Assembly (NCBI GenBank): GCA_964058845.1
Contig: CAXKVR010000034.1
Coordinates: 1-64,000 of the forward strand
Direction of reading: 5' to 3'
Origin: Carex sylvatica
Taxonomy: Eukaryota; Streptophyta; Magnoliopsida; Poales; Cyperaceae
Length of the DNA stretch: 64,000 nt
The notes under the pieces: model-generated
The model's input: the letters and a program-made list of their open reading frames with translations, nothing else
Databases searched by the model: none
Told to the model about the DNA's origin: nothing
Position numbers and translations under genes: made by a program
Shown: positions 24,310-34,529 of the stretch, in pieces
Numbering within the stretch: the stretch's first letter is position 1
Layout: every line of letters starts with the position of its first letter

Positions 24310-25259
24310 TTCCCGAAATATGTGTGTTGACACGGATATCTACACAGATAATGGGGGCAGAGAGTCTAAGATGATCTGCTGTTGACATTTTCCCGTGGAG
24401 ATGTGAGTTAACTTGTACGGTACATAGTCTACATTACATATTCATATTATTAATTCATGCGGGTACCCACTAGTCACTACCCCCACAATTTTTATTATTT
24501 ATATCCCTTTTTGAAATGGGGGTACCGGTACGTACAAACTCCAGTGACTCCAGGGCCTGCCTGCCTCTCTCGTATTCACAATTATTTCTCCAGGCTCTTT
24601 ATTTCTTATCTTATTTTATAATTATAAAAACAAACAAACAAACAAACAAAACCTCTATCCATTAAATTAGAAATACAATATAGTACGAGGAGCCATATGT
24701 AAGAATTCAATGCCTGGCATGGAAGCCTGGAACAAGGCATTCCAGAATCTAATTATAGATAATGAGGTCGGTTTTGGAATAGATTTCAAAAGCCAGAGTT
24801 GCTTACCGGAGAGCGAACAGAACTACTTCAAAAATTAATTAAATAAATAAGAATACTTTTTGCTATAGATGACAAAAAGGACCCTACTTTGGGGCAGGTT
24901 TTGCTTTCTTCTAATCTTGTCTAACCAAAAGGTGGAAATAGAAGAGGCAAGGAAGAAACGCAAATTCATCAAATTAACATATACCTAATTCAAAATTAAA
25001 GGATTAAAATGGAAAACAAATTTGGACTTTGCAAGTTCAACCTTTTTTAAACTACTGTTAATAACTTTATCTTACCCATTACCTTCAATATAAATGACAG
25101 ATATTTCAAATCCTATTTTTAGAAAGTTCCTAAATACCAAAGAGGGGCCCACCTCCCAAAAGAAAACAAAAACAAAAACGATTCAGCTTTGGTTTTAAAA
25201 AAGGAATATAGTTTTCTAGTTAAAAGTTTGAAACATTTATTTTAAATAAATTAATAGAG
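24310..25259. other. Intergenic, with a block duplicated at 26.7 kb
   Basis: No gene seen. TTTTGCTTTCTTCTAATCTT (near 24,897) recurs near 26,757, and CAGCTTTGGTTTTAAAA (near 25,184) recurs near 26,612. The two block copies therefore lie on either side of the minisatellite. Confidence 0.55.
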
Positions 25260-26300
25260 GAGAGATTGGTAGTGTAATGCGACCAACGTACATCGATCAT
25301 GATTATCGTTCGTGTTTTTTTTTTCCTCGATCTCTTCTCGTTTGGTGGATAAGAAATTAAAATATAATAAATAAGTTAATAAATAAGAGTTCAATAGTGT
25401 AATGCGTTCAATATATGACGATCGCAACAGTTATTCTTATTTTGTTACTTTTTTTTCCTCCTTTCTCTTCTTATTTGATGGACAAGAAACTGAAATATAA
25501 TAAATAAGTTAATAAAGAAGAGTCTGGTAACGTAATGCGTTAAATGCAGATCGGTCGTAAGGACTGTTTTTGTTTTGTTACTTTTTTCTCTTTCTCTCTC
25601 TTCTCGTTTGGCAGATAAGAAACTGAAATATAATAAATAAGTTATTAAAGGAGAGTCTGGCAGTGTAATGCGTTCAATGCAGGTCGGTCGCAAGAATTAT
25701 CCTTATTTTGTTACTTTTTTCTCTTTCTATCTCTTCTCGTTCAGTGTTCGATGGACAAGAAACTAAAATATAATAAGTTAATAAAGAAGAGTCTGGTAGT
25801 GTAATGTGTTTAATGCAGGTCAGTAGCAAGGACCGTCAACCTTGTTTTATTACTTTTTTCTCTTTCTCTCTCTTCTCGTTTGGTGGACAAGAAACTAAAA
25901 TATAATAAATAAGTTAGTAAAGGAGAGTCTAGTAGCGTAATGTGTTCAATGCAAGTCGGTCGCAAAAATTGTCCTTATTTTGTTTTTTCTTTCTCTTTCT
26001 TCTCATTTGGTCGATCAGAAACTGAAATATAATAAATAAGTTCATAAAAAGTATCTGATAGTGTAATATATTCAATACAGGTCGGTTGCAAGAACCATCC
26101 TTATTTTGTTACTCTCTCTCTCTCTCTCTTCTCGTTTGGTGGACAAGAAACTGAAATATCATAAATAAATCAATAAAGGAGAGTCTGATAGTGTAATGTG
26201 TTCAATGCATGCTAGTCGTAAGAATCATCTATATTTTGTTACTTTTTTTTTCTCCTTTTCTCTCTTTCTGTTTGGTAGATAAAAAACTGAAATATAATTA
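25260..26300. repeat. Minisatellite, ~120-135-bp unit, about eight copies
   Basis: Each unit runs GTAGTGTAATGCG, TCAATGCAGGTCGG, a CTCTTTCTCTCTCTTCTCGTT pyrimidine tract, TTTGGTGGACAAGAAACTG and AAATATAATAAATAAGTT. GTAATGCG-type starts fall near 25,275, 25,398, 25,530, 25,664, 25,800, 25,938, 26,063 and 26,194. A ninth partial start (AGCGTAATGCGACCAACGTA) lies at about 26,549. The first unit shares GCGACCAACGTA with that partial one, so they look like the two edges of the array. It ends about 0.7 kb before the next gene. Confidence 0.85.
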
Positions 26301-26990
26301 ATAAATGTTTTATTCAAACAATAGTAGTGTATGTTGACAAGCGTTTACGTGTTTTTTAACTATAGAAAGGAGAAAGAATTAGCCACACTGTAGGAGTTAA
26401 AAAAATAAATTATAAAATCAAATATATATTGTAATTATGTTTGATATTAATTTTTTCTGATTATTCATTTTAAGTTGTGTATATTATGTTTAATAACACT
26501 GCATTTGTTGATACAATTAATACTTATGTAAAACAGAAGAAGAACTTCATAGCGTAATGCGACCAACGTATCCTAAACTGATCTTAACCTTTCTGAAAAG
26601 AGAAAAGAAGACTCAGCTTTGGTTTTAAAAATAAATTAAATTAAAATAAACATTACATACGGGTTTGTAATTGTAATTGTAATAGTAATAGATGACCGAA
26701 AAGAAAAGAAAAGAAAAGAAGACCCCACTTGGGCACTTGAGGTTGAGGGCAGGATTTTGCTTTCTTCTAATCTTGTCTAAAGCAAAACGACAAGATATAA
26801 TCAATTTATATTTATTTCTCTTTAGATAGATCCAGCCATTCAGGCAGGCACCCCACCCGTGCAAATAAAGTCTCTCGGCCCGGTTGAGGCCAAGCCCAAA
26901 ACAAACAAACGTTAGAACGGGCCGGGCCGATCGGGTCGTTTTTAAGTTTTTAACAGACAAAACAAAACGAAGCAAATGAAGCGAATAGCA
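26301..26990. promoter_or_regulatory. Upstream region of the TDRD3-like gene
   Basis: Holds the presumed promoter and 5' leader of the plus-strand gene. It includes the second copies of two blocks also present near 24.9 and 25.2 kb, an AAAAGAAAAGAAAAG run (26,698-26,721), and GGCCCGGTTGAGG / CGGGCCGGGCC GC-rich words at 26,876-26,930. No clear TATA box near the start. Confidence 0.4.
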
Positions 26991-29900
26991 ATGGCGAGTA
27001 GTGCATCTGCATCGTTAGAAGAAGAGAAGATAGTGGAAACCCTAACCACCTCGAGAGGATGGCGATTTCACCCCTTACACGACATTCGCTCTCTCATTCT
27101 CTCCCACGAGCGTCCTTCTACTTCTACTGTGGATTCCATCGAAACTCAGCTCATGGCCATGGATTTGAGAGATTTTGGCGGGAAATCGCTCCCCGACCCA
27201 TCTTCTCTTAAGAAAATTTCTCATCTCCAAGGTCCCTTAGTATTACAGGTACTGACTGACTACCACTGATTCTTGTTTATAATTCAGATTAACAGTGTCA
27301 GTGAGGTTGTAGCAATAGTTTAACATTTTAAATATATGTCACTTGACAGGTTGTATCTACCAGGGATATATACCAGAGTAGCATAGAGGCTTCATTTCAA
27401 AATTCTAATCGCCGCCTGCTCCGATTTATTCTTACTGATGGCTACTCTCAAATCACTGCAATAGAGTACTCTCAAATCCTATCTATTACCCAAGAGATAG
27501 TACCTGGAACCAAGGTCTTATCTTTTTCTCATACTTAAATAGCCGTCTTCGCATAATAACTAAAAAAACCCACTCGTTAGGGTGCTATAATTATTTTTTT
27601 ATATTGGTTGCATCCATTGACAATAGACTTGATAAGGTTTGTAATAACTATATGTGACGCTTAAATTTGAAATCTATAGCATCAATTTTCTAAACAGATG
27701 CATGCTTTCAGTAATGGAATTGGTGGTGCAAATAACTTATGTCCCTTGACTTTGTATGGTACTAGGATGAAGACTAAATTTAGTTTGTTGTAAATACTTT
27801 TTCATATTTTATCAATACAACCATAAAAAAATAAAACTTATGTCCCTTGAAAAGAAACATTTTCGTCCGTCACTTCACCAAACCTCTCAATTTCCAAAGT
27901 GCAAATTACACAAGATTAATCCAGCAGTTTATATGCTGGGTTCAAAGTTTGTAGGAACTTGCTAAAATTAGATTGCTCATGTTAATATAATAAAGTTGTA
28001 ATTAGTCTTTTGCTCCATGTTAATTCTGGGGGATTGTTGTATGCAAATATTCCAAAAGATGGTGGGTGTTAAAACATTTGAGTGTATTATTTGCAAATAT
28101 CTGGCATTGACATACTTTGTTGATTTGCTGATTTGTAAACATCGGTTCTTTTAATTAGGTACGGTTAGAGAATAAAGTCCCTATTCACAGTGGGATTTTA
28201 TGCCTGGGCCCTAAAACTTTTACCATAATGGGAGGCATAGTAGAAACACTGTTTGAAGAGTGGCAGATGAGTCAGAAATATTCAGGATTGTCTCGCACTG
28301 CTGTGAAATTATCTCCAAATGATGATGGGGAGGGCCCACCACCATTTGAGAAATTGCATGCCGAGTCAAACCGTCAGAATAAGATCCCACAATCTCATGG
28401 TATTGCATCTTCTTTTTTCTTTTCTGAAAGTATGGGAGACTTAGGTCATACTCATATGTTAAATAGAATCCAAGGACAGCAACACAATCTCAGAAATTAA
28501 AAAGAAAGGATTCTCTACCATACTAGTTCAGAGCTACCGTAGTTCCCCATTACCCCATACCAGAAGTTATAGAGACCCCTAAACAAAACCTACAATATGA
28601 GAGGTATAGAATCAATCAGAGAAAACAAAAAGTAGTGTTCATCCTCCTGAGGCTGGTACCGAAACCTGAATTCGTATCCTCTGCATTAACTCAAAATAGA
28701 ATCTTTTGAGTTAATGAATCTCAACTGTCCAATCCCTTTTAATATTCGTGTAGACTAGATCTGCACTAATATTGAAAGACCCCTCATGCTTTAAGCAGGT
28801 GCCGGATTGGCTCTGTTTAAAATCAAACGGCTCAGATTTATTAACTCAAAAGATTCCCTTTTGAGTTAATGCAGAGGATACGCATTCCCGAAACCTGATA
28901 CCAGCCTGTCCTGATGGCATCGCGACTTGTCGAAATTTTACTTTTCATTTGATAAATAACATTTAAGGATAGGCCTAGTAATTTATTTGGGAACATTATA
29001 GGTAAGATGTTTGATTTTTGGGGTATTACTAAGACACCCCAGCTTGTGGTGTTATCTTATTTTAATGTTATTTTATTTGCTTTGAACAAATCAAGCAAAA
29101 AGAATTTGTAAAAATTGGATGTGGTTAAAACCACACCATTGCTCTTTGCAAATACTTGATTCAAAGAACGATACATGTACAAATCAGAACACTATAAAAA
29201 TGGAGTCAAGGGGGGTATTTTTTTAGTCATCTCCAACCTAAGAGAGGTTAAAATTGGTGCTGATGAAGAGAGTTGGGTTTGGGTTCTGGGTCCAAAACAG
29301 TGCCCAGTTTTTCCCTTAATTGTACAGTGTGGGATAGGGTGGTCTGGTTCAACCCCTTTGAATTTCTGGAGAAGAAATAAAAATCTATGTAAAACCTAAT
29401 ACATGAAGATCGTAGTCAAATTTCCATTTGTACAATTGCAGATTCTAGTTTTGCGAAAGGTGAAAGCAGTCGTGGGAGGCAAGTAGCTGATGGTAAAAAC
29501 AATTCTAAAGATGTTGCAATAGACAATATACCAGCCGAGTCAAAAAAGGATCCGCTCACTAGTGGAACTGAAGGAAGAAATAATGATGCAATAACTAGAC
29601 CAAAAGAAGGTTTGCATATACAATACTACATACTTGAATTGCTTCTTTAAAAAGGGCAATTTGCCGTTATACATTACACCCATGCAAAACAAGATTTAAA
29701 AACAAAGAAAAGGGATTCTATATACTTTTTTAAAAGTGTGAAATATTTGCCTAATCTAAAGTTCCCTTTTTGCTTAGAACTTCCAAAATTTTATTTACTT
29801 CCCCACTTGTTGTGTCCCTGCATTCCACTTTCATCCTTCAATGACTGGGTCAGATAGTGTATTGTGGACCTTTAGAGACAGACATAGGGTAAAGTTAGTT

Positions 29901-31522
29901 TTGAGGTTTTCTAGACTTGGGTGTTTTTCATGAGCTTGTTAAAAAATGATAAACTCAATCCAGACATTAATGGAATTCTGATTAACTTGTAAGTATTGTT
30001 GAATTTTTCAGCAATTGAAGTGGTCCCTGTACAAAACCAGGCTGCAGCACAGAAATTGCTACAGAAAATGCAAGAACCAATAAATGAAGGCCGATATGGG
30101 AGGGGTGGTAGGCATAGAGGTAGAGGCAGAGGCAGAGGCAGAGACAGAGAGGAAGAGCATCCAGTTTTCACACTAGAAGAGTGGGAGGAAAGAAATTCCA
30201 GAAATGCCCCTGATACAAGCCGTGATGAGGAAATGGCAAGGCAGTTACAACAGCAGATGGATTTAGAAGACAACGAGGTCTATATTCTACTTTTTTTTTT
30301 TTTCTTATAAGTAAAACTATGCTACATTGCTACCTGTAATATGGGTTTTGATTCTCTTTACCAGCCATTTACCATATAATTATTATGGAATTACGACTAT
30401 GGTTCTGAAAATCGGAAACGAAATTGATAAGTTGATAATGGAATTGGAATCGGCCGAGTCAACTCGGAAACTTTCATTTTTTGAAAAAAGCTTGTTTAGT
30501 ACTTACGAAATAAAAATAAATTGTAAAATAACTACATTTTTACCTCACTGTGTAAGAAAATAATGTCTCTTCTTTGGACTGTTTTGCAAATATGTCAAAT
30601 CAAAATCCCAAAGTCCTGTTTCATCTTTCCGCCCGCACCGCTCAGCCTTTCTCTACCCCCATCTCCACCATGTCTCTTTCTCACCCCCCTCATCGTCTCC
30701 GCCTGGGAAGAGGAAGAGTTTGAAGACTGCACTCAGACTCCCTTCTGCAAGCAATCTTGCACGTGAGCTACTCACTCAGTCCCCTCTCTTTCCATCTCCT
30801 TTGTCTCCATCTTCCTCTCTAGTAGTGAATAATTGGGAATAATTGGTCCAAGCCAGAACAAAACTCGGTTGAACCAGCCGAGTCAAATCAATTCAACCGA
30901 GTTTTGACGCAAAAATCGTCAGCCGTGTAAATTGGGTATAAATTGGATCACCCCCGATTGATTCCGGTCCGACTGGGCCAGAGTCAACTCGGAATTGGAC
31001 AATTTTTGGAACCATGATTTCCACATTTATTACTGTTTCCAACCGTTTTGGTTGTTTCCACTTTTTTCTATGAGGGAGCCTTATGCAGGGTCTGATAGTT
31101 AGCTTCAAGAGTTGAGTTTCATTCAACCAAAGTAAACAAAAAAGAGAAGAAAAATCAGTACTGGTTTAAAAATATCTTGATGTTATGAGGGCAAGTAGCA
31201 GCTGGTGTTATAGTAGTTTACAACTTGAATAATGAAATGGTTTATTTCCTACTGGTATGCATTATATACCTGTTGCTGGCACCATGGAAACAAAAAAAAT
31301 TGAATAACTTAGAAAAAATATAATATTTTGAATGTGGAAATATTTGATACACAGGAAATTGGAGCTGGGAGTTCAGAGGCAGAAGAACTAAGAAATAGTA
31401 TGTTCAGTTTCAGTGGAGGTGGGGAGAGCTATGAAGGGAGAGAAGATTTCAGAGGAAGGGGGAGAGGGAGAGGGAGAGGTCGGGGTAGAGGTGGAGGTGG
31501 AGATAGGGGCAGGAGATTTTGA
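26991..31522 (+). CDS. TDRD3/RMI1-like OB-fold protein with RG-rich tail
   Basis: Six coding exons: 26,991-27,248; 27,350-27,514; 28,159-28,399; 29,442-29,609; 30,012-30,277; 31,355-31,522. Frames join exactly to give 421 residues; an in-frame ATG five codons earlier (26,976) is possible. Residues ~10-85 are a helical DUF1767-like lead (RGWRFHPLHDIRSL, MDLRDFGGKSLP). Residues ~86-190 form an OB-fold (GPLVLQVVSTRDIYQSS, RLLRFILTDGYSQITAIEY, VPIHSGILCLGPKTFTIMGG). This arrangement is known from RMI1 and TDRD3, which bind topoisomerase 3. Two RG-rich stretches follow, around residue 290 and at the extreme C terminus, typical of RNA binding and arginine methylation. No Tudor domain is visible. 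A role with TOP3 in RNA/DNA topology is inferred from family. Introns 3 and 5 hold MITE-like insertions. Confidence 0.82.
28648..28908. mobile_element. Inverted-repeat MITE in intron 3 of the TDRD3-like gene
   Basis: GGCTGGTACCGAAACCTGAA and CGTATCCTCTGCATTAACTC on the left are matched in inverted order by GAGTTAATGCAGAGGATACG and GAAACCTGATACCAGCC on the right. The arms are about 70 bp and each also contains TTAACTCAAAA...TTTTGAGTTAA hairpins. The ~120-bp centre is non-coding. No clear target-site duplication. Confidence 0.7.
30399..31015. mobile_element. Possible MITE in intron 5 of the TDRD3-like gene
   Basis: The edges read ATGGTTCTGAAAAT (left) and ATTTTTGGAACCAT (right), an imperfect 14-base inverted repeat about 600 bp apart. 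Inside are GAGTCAACTCGG words near both ends and a strong hairpin, AAAACTCGGTTGAA ... TTCAACCGAGTTTT (30,861-30,906). A pyrimidine-rich segment occupies 30,610-30,800. No target-site duplication was found. Confidence 0.4.
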
Positions 31523-32133
31523 TATATATATATATATATCTCTATTGTGAAAATTTGAGTTTGTAATCGGATTGTAATGGGATCGTTTGCTTGTTAAGGT
31601 TGTAATTGCAGAAGTAGAAATAATAGTTTCATGTTTTAGTTTATTTCCCTGTTTAAATATGAGAAACAATGTAGTAATTGAACCAAGGGAAGGCCCACAT
31701 TTTACCTATTTAAATTTAAAAAAATATGAAATGATCCATTATTCCATTGTTTTTAAACATTGAAGGTCTGGTCAGTGGTCACCCAACCAACTCAATGGCC
31801 AATAATAATAATTATTTTCCTTGTATTTATTTAAAAATAAATAAAATAATAATAATGTTAGGAGCATCGTGCTTGAGCTGGATGCCTGGCTCCTCTACAG
31901 ACTACAGTTCATCTCTCTTTTACTCAACGTAACAAATCAAATCAAATCAAATCAAATCTCTATTATAATTTATTTATAAATTATAATCCCATGATCCAAC
32001 TCACTACACCTTTTGCTACAAAGAGGAGAGGAGAGGTTCAGACTTAAGCGCTCTCTCGTCTCTTCGCAACCAAACCAAGTAAACTAATTCCCTTCCCTTT
32101 TTTTTTGTGGGGATCTTCTTCTTCTTCTTCCGG
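31523..32133. other. 3' flank of the TDRD3-like gene and upstream of PGR
   Basis: A TATATA run (31,525-31,540) follows the stop codon at once. Further on are TAATAATAATAATT words and an (AAATC)n run at 31,937-31,958. The last ~150 bp, with CTCTCTCGTCTCTTCGC and a CTTCTTCTTCTTC tract, look like the PGR leader. No gene. Confidence 0.5.
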
Positions 32134-33868
32134 ATGGATAGTTTTCAGATCCGTTTCTTCGTCTCCGTCGTCATCTCCATTCTAATTGCCATCACATCGG
32201 TAAAGCGCAAATCCGTCGATTTCTCAGCGGTTTTCGTCGGTATACCAGTTTTTATCGCGCATATGATCGCCGGATACAGGTTGCTTTTCTCTCTCTCTCA
32301 TTTTTTTTTGTTGCTTTTATTTGAATTTCTAGTGGTTGAGCGTGATTTGTTTATGTATAATGTAAGGTTTGCCATTCTGGTGCTAGTGTTTTTCTTTACC
32401 TCATCCAAGGTTACCAGAGTAGGAGAGGAGAAGAAGAGGAGCATAGAAGCTGACTTCAAGAAAGGTGGACAGCGCAACTGGTATGGATTACTTTTCTGCA
32501 AATTTAATGCATAATTACTTTACTTGTACAGAATTTAATGCATATATAGATCTGTCAGGAAACAAGTATTAGCAAATAGTGGCATTGCAACAGTTTTAGC
32601 GATAACTATTGCATCTATTACTGGAGGAGAAGATAGGTGTTTAGATGCAACCAATTCAAAACTAATAACTGGGCTTATAGGAGGTATAGTCGGCCATTAT
32701 GCATGCTCTAATGGGGACACTTGGTCATCAGAATTGGGGATCCTTAGCAATTCCCACCCGCGCCTTATCACCACATTCAAGGTACGCATTTATTTATTGT
32801 GCTAGCTAGCTAGACAACCTTAATGTATTATATATGTATACCTTTGCAAACAAACACATAACTTGAGTTGTGTGCCTTACAAAACTTAATTATTCCATAT
32901 CTCACGTAAAACATACAAAACAATCATCATAATGGGGTATTTTGGTAACCTTTTCAAGAAAAATAAATATATTATTGGTGTATATTTTATTTTTCTAATT
33001 TACCATGTCATATTATGGAGTTTTTCTGGGGTGGCTTCAAACAGTCTAATGGAAAATTTTGCAACTATGCAAATATTAAATTGCCGGCACTCTGAAGTTA
33101 GGCTTGAAACATCTCTATTGTTGCTTGAGCAGAAAGTTAAAAAGGGTACAAATGGAGGAGTTACAATAAGTGGACTTGCTGCAGCTGCAGCTGCGGGGTG
33201 TGCAATTGGACTTGCATTTGTTGGTGTTGGATTTGTTACAACCAACTGTGAAGCCCGTGCAGCTCGAAGGCAGATGCTGATGATACCATTAGCTACTTTT
33301 TCAGGGTTGTTAGGTAGCCTTATTGATTCATTTTTGGGTGCAACTCTTCAGTATAGTGGCTACTGCAGTATGCGCAAAAAGGTACTGTTCATACTGCTAC
33401 TGGTACCTAGACCATGCATTAGTGTCAAAACTTGTATGGTACTAGCATATAAAAGTTTTTATGTGTAGCTGGTATAATGTGATAGGAACCATATTGTAAG
33501 CTCTTTTCCTGTTTCCATAGTATTAACTACTCTACTGGTACTGTACTGCATCTGGTGGTTCTGTACCAGACTACCAGGGTTGCTAGGTATTGAACAAAGC
33601 TACATTGGACCTTTACTAAGTGCAGAGCTAAAAGGAAAACATACAAACGAAGTATGAGAAGAACTGATTGGCGCCAGTGGTATGCTACTGTAAAGATTGT
33701 ACTTGTGTTGATTTTTTTTTTTTTTTTTCATTGAAGGTTGTTGGAAAGTCTGGTCCCATGGTGGTAAAAATTTCAGGAAGAGAGATTCTAGATAATAATG
33801 GTGTCAATGTGGTGTCGATACTGTTAACAACAATACTTACAGGGGTCTTGTGTACCTATATATTCTGA
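32134..33868 (+). CDS. PGR: PGR / TMEM19 family (DUF92) membrane protein
   Basis: Five coding exons: 32,134-32,279; 32,367-32,480; 32,559-32,781; 33,133-33,381; 33,737-33,868. All frames join, giving 287 residues, within one residue of the Arabidopsis PGR length I recall. The ATG used starts MDSFQIRFF; an upstream in-frame ATG lies in the leader. It is a multi-pass membrane protein: hydrophobic stretches cover about residues 5-25, 30-48, 50-60, 90-108, 120-130, 175-200, 215-235 and the C-terminal end. Conserved family signatures are FFFTSSKVTRVGEEKKRS, GGQRNWKQVLANSG, GHYACSNGDTWSSELG, VKKGTNGGVT and LLGSLIDSFLGATLQ. In Arabidopsis PGR is described as a plasma-membrane glucose-responsive regulator; DUF92 also includes VTE6, a prenyl-phosphate kinase. 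The enzymatic role of PGR is not established. The copy looks intact. Confidence 0.9.
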
Positions 33869-34529
33869 GGTATCAGGATAGGTTTGTCCTATAGAGTAAC
33901 TTTTATTTTATTTTCCTTGGTTAAATTAGGTATAGATTTCTGCGCTAGTTCAATTAATTTGATAGACTTCACCTCCTAACAGTTATACACTCATTTTTTC
34001 TACAGAGAAATAGGTTTGATTTCAGGGAGAGAGTTTATCCTGTTTAGCAGAGATGTTAGACGGTTATAGATTGATATTCTTAATTTTAAATGGAGTCAAT
34101 TTTCAGTATATACAAAAGCAACGCAATCAATTTGAAATTGAATCAAAGTAGTTTAGAAAATATTTGAAACAGTCAAGTTGTATTTTGATTTGGCACTTGG
34201 TAGATCTGAAAATTTTGTCAAACATAACTTGTGTCTGTTTCTTTTTTTCTCCTTGAATTTGTTATCTATGAAAACAAATTAGCTGTATGATATGTTTAAT
34301 TCTTATTGATTTACTTACTCTCAGAGAAAGAGAAGTGATGAATGATGGAGGCATAAATAAATATTTGATCAAGTACAAACAGAGAATTCACAAAATATTT
34401 CACATGAATACCGCATAGAACACAAGCTTGCAAAAGAAATGCAAACCACATGAATATTATACACCCTTATTGAAATTGTTTAAATAGAGTACAGACATTA
34501 CCAAAGAAATATATACTTGATCATACAAC
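33869..34529. other. Convergent intergenic region
   Basis: Lies between the stop codons of PGR (plus) and the CYSTM-like gene (minus), so it contains both 3' untranslated regions. No other feature seen. Confidence 0.5.

Noticed and set aside
25445..26300. CRISPR-like spacing in the minisatellite
   Set aside because: The whole ~125-bp unit is repeated with drift, with no unique spacers between short constant repeats, and the genome is a plant's.
32933..33468. 178-codon plus-strand frame over PGR exon 4
   Set aside because: Only the part from 33,133 to 33,381 is PGR coding sequence; the rest reads through flanking introns.
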